From Nocardioides sp. TF02-7 (GTDB lineage Bacteria > Actinomycetota > Actinomycetes > Propionibacteriales > Nocardioidaceae): a stretch of 64,000 nucleotides of DNA. The notes under the pieces were generated by a model. It had not been told where the DNA came from, did no database searches, and saw nothing but the letters and a program-made list of their open reading frames with translations. The position numbers and the translations under genes were made by a program. The stretch covers positions 3,472,001 through 3,536,000 of the forward strand of contig NZ_CP092535.1 in NCBI RefSeq assembly GCF_022437945.1, written 5' to 3'. Positions 56,850 to 64,000 of the stretch are shown in pieces (positions within the stretch are counted from its first letter, which is position 1; each line of letters starts with the position of its first letter).

Positions 56850-57978
56850 TCAGGCGAACCAGCCGGACGGGGCGAGCTCCGCACCCATCCGCGGGACGTA
56901 CTGGTCGAAGTAGATGCGCGAGATCAGCTCGCGGCGCGACCGGACCGCGGCCTTCTCGAAGACCGACTTCAGGTGGTCCTGCACCGTGTACGTCGACAGG
57001 TGCAGCGTCGCTGCGATCTCCCTTGGTGTCCACGCCCTGCAGGACCAGCTGGGTGACGTCGCGCTCACGGGGGTGAGCCCGAAGGCGGCCACCACCAGCG
57101 CCACGATCTCGGGCGGACGGGCCTCCTCGATCGTGATCACGACCTCGCCCTGCCGTCCGTCGCGGGAGACCAGGGGCCCGGCGTGCAGTACCAGCCACAT
57201 GCCGCTGCGGGCGCGCACCCGGCACCGCGGCGGGACCTGCGTGTCGCCGCGGGCGTAGCGGCGGGCCGCGCCGATCAGGGCGGCGACGGGGGAGAGCGGG
57301 TCGGCGGCGGCCTCGCCGTCGATCAGCTCGGCGAGCCGTTCCTCCGCGCCGAGGCTCAGCGACACGATCTGGTCGTCGGGGCCGACGACCACGACGGCGG
57401 GCCCGGAGACCGAGGCAGGAGCCGGGGCGTCGGTGAGCCGGGTGAGCATCCCGGTGCGGACGCCGTGGGCGAGGGGCACCGACAGCGAGGCGAGGAAGTC
57501 GATCTCGGCCGCGTCGAACGGCTGGTCGTCATCGCCCCCGGAAGAGCGCCATGGCGCCCCACACCTGGCGACCGTCGCGGAACGCGAGCCGGGCCTCGTC
57601 GGCGAACGCGAAGTTCGGCTTCATGAACCGCGACATCCGGCCCGACCGCTCGACGTCCCCGCCGGTGACGAGATGGACACCGGCGGCCGGGGACTCGGCG
57701 CGGGCCAGCTCGGTGAACGCCGTGGGCTCCCAGGTGCCGTACTCGATCAAGCCGAACTCGTGGTCGTGGCTGTTCTTGTCGCGGAGGTCGCCGTACTTGC
57801 GGGCGCTCGTCAGCAGGTGGGTGCTCGGGTCGTGGGTGGCGATGCACGCGCCGACCCACGGCACCGCGCGGGCGAGGGACTCGGTCGCCTCCTCGAGGAA
57901 CGTGTCGAGGTCGAGGCCGGCGCGCGCCACCACGTCGACGTCCTGGCGGACACGCGCAGCGGTCAGACCTCGGGGCAT
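56850..57978 (-). CDS. GAF-LuxR transcriptional regulator, frameshifts
   Basis: About 375 residues across breaks near 57535 and between 57010 and 57075. An N-terminal GAF-like sensor region (LDTFLEEATESLARAVPWVGACIATHD ... GDLRDKNSHDHEFGLIEYGTW), a middle PAS/GAF-like part, and a C-terminal LuxR HTH ([51 protein letters not shown]). No receiver domain, so it is ligand-controlled instead of kinase-controlled. Divergent from an FAD oxidase gene, with a perfect palindrome between them. Confidence 0.83.
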
Positions 57979-58015
57979 GCCTGGAAGTGTGCGCGCCCGG
58001 CGGCGGATCCGCCAT

Positions 58016-58029
58016 CCCACATTTGTGGG
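58016..58029. promoter_or_regulatory. 14-bp palindrome between LuxR-GAF and FAD oxidase
   Basis: CCCACA-TT-TGTGGG is a perfect 6-bp inverted repeat, 38 bp upstream of the regulator start. The remaining gap up to 58206 holds the oxidase promoter region; nothing else stands out. Confidence 0.55.
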
Positions 58030-58206
58030 TGGTCTGGACCTCCCACCCTCGGTGGCCGCGAACTCCCCGCCGGCGCGGGATGGTCCCGGCGGCCCGTCCG
58101 GCCGGATCGTTCTCGGCATGAGCTGCATCGGCAACGTCCGGCGTCCCGCCCGTCGTGGCGCCGGTGGCCGTGCAGGTCACGACCGACCGACGAGACGAGG
58201 AAGCAG

Positions 58207-59581
58207 ATGACCACCACCCCCGAGACCAGTCGAGCACTGGCCTACCTCCGCGCCGCGTGCGAGGTCCACCTCCCCGGCGACGAGTCGTACGACGCCGCGC
58301 GGCTGGCGTGGAACCTCGCCGCCGACCAGCGCCCGGCCGCCGTGGCCCTGCCGCGCTCCGCGGCCGAGGTCGCGGCCGTCGTACGGGCCGCCGTGGCCGC
58401 CGGCCTCCGGGTCGCTCCGCAGAGCACCGGCCACGGCGCGGCGCCGCTGGTCGAGCAGGGCCTGGACGAGACCGTCCTGGTGCGGCTCTCGGCGCTCACC
58501 GGCGTGACCGTCGACCCCGCCGCCCCGCACCGCCCGTGTGCTCGGCGGCACCCTCTGGCAGGACGTCGTCGCCGCTGCCGCCACTCACGGTCTCACCGCC
58601 CTCCACGGCAGCGCCGGCGACGTCGCGGTCGCCGGCTACGTGCTCGGCGGAGGTCTGTCCTTCTACGGCCGGCAGCACGGGCTCGCCGTCAACGCCGTCA
58701 CCGCCGTCGAGCTGGTGACGCCGGACGGCCGGCTGGTGCGCGCCTCCGCCGAGGAGGAGCCCGAGCTGTTCTGGGCGGTCCGCGGCAGCGGCGGCAGCCT
58801 GGGCGTCGTCGTGGCGGTCGAGATCGCGCTGCTGCCCTACGCCGACGTCGTCGCCGGGATGCTGCTGTGGGACCGCGAGCGCGCGCCGGAGGTGCTGCCC
58901 GCCTGGCTGGCGTGGACCCGGTCGGCACCGGAGTCGGCGACGACGTCGCTGCGGGTGATGAGCTTCCCACCGCTGCCCGAGCTGCCGCCGTTCCTCGCCG
59001 GCCGCGACGTCGTGGTCGTCGACGGCGCGGTGCTCGAGGACGACGACCGGGCGGCCGAGCTGCTGGCGCCGCTGCGTGCGCTGGCGCCCGAGATCGACAC
59101 CTTCGGCAGGGTCCCCGCTCCAGCCGTGCTCGAGGTGCACATGGACCCGCCGGGCCCGGTGCCCGCGGTCACCGCGCACTCGGTGCTGGGTGAGCTCGAC
59201 GAGGCCGCTGTGGCCGCCTTCCTCGAGCAGGTCGGCCCGGGCACCCGGTCGGGCCTGATGATCGCCGAGCTGCGGCACCTCGGCGGGGCGATCGCCCGGC
59301 CGGCGGTGGGCGGAGGTGCGCTGTCGCACGTGCCGGGCAGCTATGCCCTCCACCCGGTCGCGATCGCGCCGACGCCGCAGGCGGCGGTCGCCGGCCGGGC
59401 GGCGGCGTTCGCGCTGCTGCGGGCGATGGCACCCTGGGCCCAGGTCAACCTGCTCCCGACGTTCACCGACACCCGCGCCGACACGAGCCGGTTCTTCGAC
59501 GGCGAGGACTGGGCGCGGCTGTGCCGGGTCCGCGACGTCGTCGACCCGCGACGGGTGATGCAGGCCAAGCACGACCTGTGA
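58207..59581 (+). CDS. FAD-linked oxidase (berberine-bridge type), one frameshift
   Basis: About 457 residues after removing one C near 58532. Vanillyl-alcohol-oxidase fold: AAVALPRSAAEVAAVVRAAVAAGLRVAPQSTGHGAAP (the His is where family members attach FAD covalently), GGTLWQDVVAAAATHGLTALHGSAGDVAVAGYVLGGGLSFYGRQHG, WAVRGSGGSLGVVVAVEIAL, and a BBE-like C-terminus (DWARLCRVRDVVDPRRVMQ). It oxidises alcohols or sugars with O2; substrate unknown. GAGGAAG precedes the ATG. The divergent GAF-LuxR protein is the likely regulator. Confidence 0.88.
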
Positions 59582-59605
59582 CGCCCCGCGGCGGCACCGG
59601 ACGGG

Positions 59606-61144
59606 TCAGCCGGGCAGCACCTCGACGTCGACGCGGAACCCCTTGTCGTCGTCGCGCGGCACGCCGCCGCAGGCGAACCCGGTCCGGCGCCCGCACTGGT
59701 AGCGGCTGGAGTGGTTGACCAGGGTCACCACGACCCGGTCGACCGCCCCGGCCGAGAACGCCACCCTGACGGTGCCGCGGCCGCGGGCGTCGCGGCGGAC
59801 GGTGCGCACCGTGCTGCCGCCATCGGTCCGCTCGACGACGACCCGGACGGTGGACCGGCGGCCGGGCCCGTCGACGGCGATGCGGAGCCGCGCCGGCCCT
59901 CGGCCGCTCGGGTGGTAGGCGAGGTGCTGGGCCGCGAGGTGGTCGACCGACACCGTGCGGCTCGACCGCCGGGCCCTCGGCCGGCCGCGGTCGAAGTCGG
60001 CCGGCCGCCGCACCCGGGCCGCCGGCCAGTGCGCGCCCTCGGGATAGCTGCGGGCCGGGTCGAGGTTGGCGACGGCGTACGCCGCGAGCGCGCGGCGGAT
60101 GCCGCCGCGGCCCTGCAGGACGCGGGCCAGGGCCTGCACGGAGTACTCGTCCGGCGCGTCGCCCACGGTGTCGGCCCGCCGCCAGACCGCGCGCACGACG
60201 TCGTCGCCGTGGCGCCGGGCGAGGAACTCCCAGAACGCCCAGTTGCCGTAGTGGGCGTAGCTGAGGTTGGAGAAGCGGTCGAGCGGGATGCCGGGTCGGC
60301 GGACCGTCCCGTAGGGCAGGTAGCGCCGGTTGTCGTCGGCGCCGTCGGCGAACCGCTCCTCGACCCAGGTGGCCGTCGACTCCAGGAGCCACGGGTCCTC
60401 GCGGAAGTCGTAGCCGAACTGGATCGCGTGGAAGAACTCGTGGGCCGCCGTCACCCGCAGGCTCCGCCGCGGGCCGGCGCCGTACTGTCGGCGGGCGAAG
60501 TCGTTGTCGAGCACGCAGTAGCTCGACGCCGCGAACCGCTCGCCGCGCACCCGGCGCTCGGGCGTGCAGTAGCCGAAGATGCCGCGGCTGCCGAGGTCGG
60601 CGAGGTAGACGTCGAAGCGGCGGTCGCCGCCACGGCGGCCGTCGGCCGGCGGCCGCCGGTAGCCCAGCTCGCGCACCTCGAGGCGCCACACCTCCTCGAG
60701 CACCCGCAGCGTGCGACGTACCCACGCGGTGCTCGCCGGGGCGTCCGCACCGCGCTTGACGAAGTGGACGCAGAACCGCTGGCTGCAGCGGCGGACGGCG
60801 GGACGGGTGTAGCCGTCACCGCCGGGGTCGGCGCGGCCGTCGGTCGGCCGCGCGAGCAGCACGTCGGCCCACAACGAGGCGACGAAGCCCATCGTCGGCC
60901 GCGCCACGAACACGTCCCGCAGCGCCAGTGTGGCGTCGACCCGCCCGTCGCCGGTCGCACCGGCATCGCCGTCGAGGATCCGGTCGGCGCGGGCGACCGT
61001 CCGGGCCGGGTCGGGTTCGCCGCTCCCCGGGTCGGCCCCGGGATCGGCGGCAGCCGGGACGGAGAGGAGGCCGGCTCCGGCCACCAGGCCGGCGAGCAGG
61101 CAGGCGACAGCGACGCGTGCGGGGAAGGACACGGGCTCCACCAT
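59606..61144 (-). CDS. Secreted HExxH metalloprotease-like protein 2
   Basis: 512 residues, intact. Signal peptide to about residue 33. CSQRFCVHFVKRGADAP, a YLADLGSRGIFGYC block, then TAAHEFFHAIQFGYDFREDPWLLESTATWVEERF with His235, Glu236, His239 and Glu255 as the likely zinc site. The beta-rich C-terminal half ends with CGRRTGFACGGVPRDDDKGF. Paralogue of the protein at 53316-54933, matching it throughout including the C-terminal CGG-PRDDD motif. MXAN_6640-type putative metalloprotease. An in-frame GTG at 61132 is another possible start. Confidence 0.88.
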   Translation of the reverse strand: MVEPVSFPARVAVACLLAGLVAGAGLLSVPAAADPGADPGSGEPDPARTVARADRILDGDAGATGDGRVDATLALRDVFVARPTMGFVASLWADVLLARPTDGRADPGGDGYTRPAVRRCSQRFCVHFVKRGADAPASTAWVRRTLRVLEEVWRLEVRELGYRRPPADGRRGGDRRFDVYLADLGSRGIFGYCTPERRVRGERFAASSYCVLDNDFARRQYGAGPRRSLRVTAAHEFFHAIQFGYDFREDPWLLESTATWVEERFADGADDNRRYLPYGTVRRPGIPLDRFSNLSYAHYGNWAFWEFLARRHGDDVVRAVWRRADTVGDAPDEYSVQALARVLQGRGGIRRALAAYAVANLDPARSYPEGAHWPAARVRRPADFDRGRPRARRSSRTVSVDHLAAQHLAYHPSGRGPARLRIAVDGPGRRSTVRVVVERTDGGSTVRTVRRDARGRGTVRVAFSAGAVDRVVVTLVNHSSRYQCGRRTGFACGGVPRDDDKGFRVDVEVLPG

Positions 61145-61237
61145 CCGTGACGACCGGTCACCACGGCGGGAGGACGCGCCGGGGGCCGGCGGATCCGCCG
61201 CGCGGCCGGGTGTGCGTCGTACGGGAGGATGAGGCGT

Positions 61238-62506
61238 GTGAGCGGACCCATGCTGCCGACCGACGCCCTCGGGAGCGCCGCGGACGCCGTACGACGGCGC
61301 GCGCTGCGACGGATGCGCACCGTGGCGGTGTCGCTGCTGCTGCTGGCGGCCGCCGTCTACGTCGTCACCCTGCACCGCGACGGGTTCTGGGGCTTCGTCA
61401 ACGCCGGCGCCGAGGCGTCGATGGTCGGCGCGATCGCCGACTGGTTCGCGGTGGCCGCGCTGTTCAAGCACCCGCTGGGGCTGCCGATCCCGCACACGGC
61501 GCTCGTGCCCAAGCGGAAGGACGACCTGGGCAAGGGGCTCGAGGAGTTCGTGGGGGAGAACTTCCTGCAGGAGGACATCATCCGGGAGCGGATCCTCGCG
61601 GTCGGGATCTCCGCCCGGGTGGCGCGCTGGCTCGCCGTGCCGGCCAACGGCCAGCGGGTGGTCGAGGAGGCGGCCGACCTCGCCGTGATCGCGCTCAGCA
61701 AGGTCCGCACCGACCACATCGAGTCACTGGTCAAGGACGCGCTGGTGCCGCGCTTCCGGGAGGAGCCGATCGCGCCGCTGCTCGGCGGGCTGCTGTCGGA
61801 GGCGCTCGCCGACGACCTCCACCACGGGCTGGTCGACCTCACGCTCGACGAGCTGCACGGCTGGCTGGTCTCCAACCCCGACACGGTGCACGAGGTCCTG
61901 GGCGAGCGGGCCCCCTGGTGGGCGCCGGAGAGCGTCAACAACTACGTCATCAACCGGCTCCACCTGGAGGTCGTGCGTTGGGTGGGCGAGATCCGGGACG
62001 ACCCCGACCACCGCGCCCGGCGCGCACTCGACTCGATGCTGCGCCGGCTCGCCGACGACCTCCTCGGCAACCCCGACACCCAGGCCCGCACCGAGCGGCT
62101 GAAGGAGCGCGTGCTCGACCACCCGGCCGTCCTCGACACGGCGGTGGCGCTGTGGAACTCGTTGCGCACCGCGCTCGTGCACTCCCTCGACGACCCCGAC
62201 GGCGCCGTGCACCGCCGGCTGCTGACCGAGGTCGACGCGTTCGCCCGCCGCCTCTCCGCGGACGCGGCGCTGCGCGAGCGGCTGGACGGGATGGCGGCCG
62301 ACCTCGCGGTGTTCGCCGTCGACCGCTACGGCACCGAGGTCACCGCCGTCATCACCCACACCATCGAGCGGTGGGACGGCAAGGAGGCCGCCCGCCGGAT
62401 CGAGCTCCACGTCGGCCGGGACCTGCAGTTCATCCGGATCAACGGCACCATCGTCGGCGGCCTGGTCGGCGTGCTGATCCACACCGTCGCCGTGCTGCTG
62501 CCCTGA
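61238..62506 (+). CDS. DUF445 (YjiN-like) membrane protein
   Basis: 422 residues from GTG; GGGAGG 9 nt upstream makes this start better than ATG 61229 or 61250. An N-terminal TM helix (TVAVSLLLLAAAVYVVTL), EASMVGAIADWFAVAALFKHPLGLPIPHTALVPKRKDDLGKGLEEFVGENFL, a long helical middle, and a C-terminal TM helix (GTIVGGLVGVLIHTVAVLLP): the standard DUF445 layout. Function unknown. Confidence 0.92.
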   Translation: MSGPMLPTDALGSAADAVRRRALRRMRTVAVSLLLLAAAVYVVTLHRDGFWGFVNAGAEASMVGAIADWFAVAALFKHPLGLPIPHTALVPKRKDDLGKGLEEFVGENFLQEDIIRERILAVGISARVARWLAVPANGQRVVEEAADLAVIALSKVRTDHIESLVKDALVPRFREEPIAPLLGGLLSEALADDLHHGLVDLTLDELHGWLVSNPDTVHEVLGERAPWWAPESVNNYVINRLHLEVVRWVGEIRDDPDHRARRALDSMLRRLADDLLGNPDTQARTERLKERVLDHPAVLDTAVALWNSLRTALVHSLDDPDGAVHRRLLTEVDAFARRLSADAALRERLDGMAADLAVFAVDRYGTEVTAVITHTIERWDGKEAARRIELHVGRDLQFIRINGTIVGGLVGVLIHTVAVLLP

Positions 62507-62510
62507 CCTA

Positions 62511-62785
62511 CCCGGCTCGTCTCGGCAGCTGAATTGCGCCGACCCGGCTCGTTCCGGCACCTGAATTGCGCCGACCCGGCTCATTCCGGCACGTGAATCG
62601 GGCCGACCCGGCTCGTTCCGGCAGCTGAATTGCGCCGACCCGGCTCATTCCGGCACGTGAATCGGGCCGACCCGGCTCGTTCCGGCACGAACAGGGTGCG
62701 GAGATGGGCCGGGTCGGCGCGAATCAGGTGCGGAGATCGGCCGGGTCGGCGCGATTCAGGTGCGGAGATGGGCCGGGTCGGCGAG
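62511..62785. repeat. Nine-copy 32-bp repeat array, six forward and three inverted
   Basis: Forward units start with CCCGGCTC at 62511, 62543, 62575, 62607, 62639 and 62671, exactly 32 bp apart. Inverted units start with GTGCGGAG at 62696, 62728 and 62760, again 32 bp apart. Each unit holds the core GCCGACCCGGC or its complement. Units 3 and 5 are identical. There are no unique spacers. The array fills most of the 303-bp gap between the DUF445 and S4 genes. Confidence 0.85.
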
Positions 62786-62797
62786 TTCGACGGGGCC

Positions 62798-62803
62798 TAG
62801 GAT
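62798..62803 (+). promoter_or_regulatory. Leaderless -10 of S4 gene
   Basis: TAGGAT ends 6 nt before the GTG at 62810, immediately after the 32-bp repeat array. Confidence 0.55.
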
Positions 62804-62809
62804 GAGGTC

Positions 62810-63055
62810 GTGACCGATCCCGTCGACGTCCCGATCTCCGACGCGTCGATCAGGCTCGGGCAGTTCCTCAAGCTGGCCAACCTGATCGACTCCGGGTCGG
62901 AGGCCAAGCCGCTGCTGGCAGCGGGGATGGTGCGCGTCAACGGCGAGGTCGAGACCCGGCGCGGTCGTCAGCTGCAGGAGGGCGACGTGGTGGCCGTGGC
63001 GGCTCAGTCGGCGCGGGTCGCGACCGGGCCGGTCACCGACGACCTGCCCTGGTGA
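62810..63055 (+). CDS. S4-domain RNA-binding protein
   Basis: 81 residues. SIRLGQFLKLANLIDSGSEAKPLLAAGMVRVNGEVETRRGRQLQEGDVV is a YbcJ/YaaA-type S4 fold almost filling the protein. It likely binds structured RNA, perhaps ribosomal. Leaderless start; the upstream region is the 32-bp repeat array. Confidence 0.9.
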   Translation: MTDPVDVPISDASIRLGQFLKLANLIDSGSEAKPLLAAGMVRVNGEVETRRGRQLQEGDVVAVAAQSARVATGPVTDDLPW

Positions 63056-63088
63056 GGCCGACGCCGCCGTCGAGGGGAGCGCGGAGGG

Positions 63089-63459
63089 TCAGGAGACGCC
63101 GAGCAGGTCCACGACGAAGACGAGCGTCTCGCCGCCCTTGATCACGCCGCCGGCGCCGCGGTCGCCGTAGCCGAGGTGCGGCGGGATCACGAGCTGGCGG
63201 CGGCCGCCGACCTTCATGCCCTGCACGCCCTGGTCCCAGCCCTGGATGACCTGGCCGACACCGAGCTGGAACTTCAGCGGGGCGCCGCGGTTGTAGGAGG
63301 CGTCGAACTCCTCGCCGGTCGAGTGGGCGACGCCGACGTAGTGCACCGACACCGTGTTGCCGGCGCTGGCCACGGGCCCGTCGCCGACGGTGATGTCGGT
63401 GACCACCAGGTCGGCCGGCGGCTCGGGGTCGAAGAACTCGATCTCAGGCTTTCGCTCAT
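63089..63459 (-). CDS. FKBP-type peptidyl-prolyl isomerase, one frameshift
   Basis: About 123 residues. The FKBP core is complete: VSVHYVGVAHSTGEEFDASYNRGAPLKFQLGVGQVIQGWDQGVQGMKVGGRRQLVIPPHLGYGDRGAGGVIKGGETLVFVVDLLGV. The short acidic N-terminus (MSE-PEIEFFDPEPPADLVVTD) is recovered by adding one base in the A-run near 63447. Cytoplasmic cis-trans proline isomerase. Leaderless: TAGGGT ends 6 nt before the ATG. Confidence 0.9.
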
Positions 63460-63465
63460 CCCTCG

Positions 63466-63471
63466 ACCCTA
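63466..63471 (-). promoter_or_regulatory. Leaderless -10 of FKBP gene
   Basis: TAGGGT on the minus strand, 6 nt before the ATG at 63459. Confidence 0.5.
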
Positions 63472-63481
63472 CTGACCCGGG

Positions 63482-64000
63482 TCACGACGCCGGCGGGCAG
63501 TCGAGGGTGGGGCCGGTGGCGGTGCTGAGCGGTACGTCGTCCGGGAGGTGCTCGGCGGCACGGGCGCGGCCGAGGTTCCACTCCAGCCAGTCGTCGTCGG
63601 CCCGCTCCCGGCCGGCGAGCGCGCACTGCTCGAGGTCGTCGGGCAGCCGGATGAGGGTCGGCACGGCGTCGTCGGACAGCCGGCTGAGGTAGTGGACGTC
63701 GATCCGCCCGGTCTCGTCGTACCGCTCGAGGTTGCGCTCGGCGATCCACGCGTCGGGGTTGATGGCGGCGACCCCGAGCAGCGCGACGGCGCCGCTGAGC
63801 AGCGCGAACCGCGGCAGCCACCGCGCCCGCAGCCGGACGCCCGCGACGAGAACCGCGATGACGAGCAGCCCGAGCCAGCCCTCGAAGACGTCGACCACGA
63901 GCCGCAGGCCGGTGAACCCGTAGGCCTCCTGGTAGACGTGCATCCGGTGGAGCGCGGAGGCGACGACGACCAGCGTCTGCGCGCACAGCAGTCCGAGCGA
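63482..64000 (-). CDS. DUF4173/DUF4153-like membrane protein, 3' part
   Basis: The N-terminal part lies beyond the window. 172 residues are visible: a TM helix (LGLLCAQTLVVVASALHRM), QEAYGFTGLRLVVDVFEGWLGLLVIAVLVAGVRL, another helix (FALLSGAVALLGVAAI), then NPDAWIAERNLERYDETGRIDVHYLSRLSDDAVPTLIRLP, which is the typical C-terminal signature of the DUF4173 family. Polytopic membrane protein of unknown role. Confidence 0.78.
   Translation of the reverse strand, partial: SLGLLCAQTLVVVASALHRMHVYQEAYGFTGLRLVVDVFEGWLGLLVIAVLVAGVRLRARWLPRFALLSGAVALLGVAAINPDAWIAERNLERYDETGRIDVHYLSRLSDDAVPTLIRLPDDLEQCALAGRERADDDWLEWNLGRARAAEHLPDDVPLSTATGPTLDCPPAS

Noticed and set aside
62511..62785. CRISPR-like array of 32-bp repeats
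   Set aside because: Units abut without unique spacers, orientation flips midway and no cas genes are near.

Overview
The window is very GC-rich (roughly 70% or more) with short intergenic gaps, many GTG starts and several leaderless promoter patterns (TAnnnT 6-7 nt before GTG or ATG). It carries an F420-type LLM oxidoreductase, fused cydDC, a DUF222/13E12 HNH protein, a SARP/BTAD regulator and a DosR/DosS-like pair. This fits an actinobacterium, most likely Nocardioides or a relative in the Nocardioidaceae; genus is an inference. About 50 protein genes and no rRNA, tRNA or CRISPR were recognised. Roughly half of the genes need one or more single-base corrections, mostly one surplus G or C in a G/C run. 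I treat these as probable sequence errors, not decayed genes, and give start-to-end spans across them.

Layout. 0-2.2 kb: a VanS/VanR-like two-component pair divergent from a VanY-type carboxypeptidase. 2.2-5.8 kb: two small unknown genes, then a secreted sulfatase divergent from its formylglycine-generating enzyme. 5.9-9.8 kb: an MMPL transporter followed by a NarL-type kinase/regulator pair. 9.9-10.9 kb: an ECF sigma factor with a SnoaL-like tail.

11-29 kb is the most interesting block. A response regulator whose recognition helix matches mycobacterial DosR, and a GAF-GAF kinase that keeps the DosS haem ligand, sit among typical dormancy-regulon genes: two tandem-domain universal stress proteins, an Acg-like nitroreductase, a CBS-BON protein and a PPOX-fold protein. 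The cytochrome bd operon cydA-cydB-cydDC, an alcohol dehydrogenase, a GNAT-acyl-CoA-synthetase protein, a flavodoxin and a DoxX protein are interleaved with them. Seven copies of a palindrome close to GGGACC-NN-GGTCCC lie in the promoter regions of these genes, so the block looks like a self-contained low-oxygen/redox regulon with its sensor, regulator, terminal oxidase and effectors together.

29-34 kb: a membrane GGDEF protein, a 72-residue membrane protein hidden by a frameshift and a processive family-2 glycosyltransferase form an operon divergent from a PAS-GGDEF-EAL protein; this looks like cyclic-di-GMP control of polysaccharide export. 34-46 kb: SDR, a 13E12 HNH protein flanked by an inverted repeat, LysE transporter, SNF2 helicase, hexapeptide acyltransferase, BtuF-like protein, two MFS transporters, an esterase and a cysteine-rich MarR regulator with its operator. 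46-47 kb: a structured intergenic stretch and two small unknown proteins. 47-64 kb: RTX-type secreted protein, a 1025-residue ATPase/TPR/SARP regulator, F420 oxidoreductase, aldo/keto reductase, two paralogous secreted HExxH proteases, a baeRF2 protein, ChaB, a GAF-LuxR regulator divergent from an FAD oxidase, DUF445, a nine-copy 32-bp repeat array, S4 protein, FKBP and the end of a DUF4173-like membrane protein.
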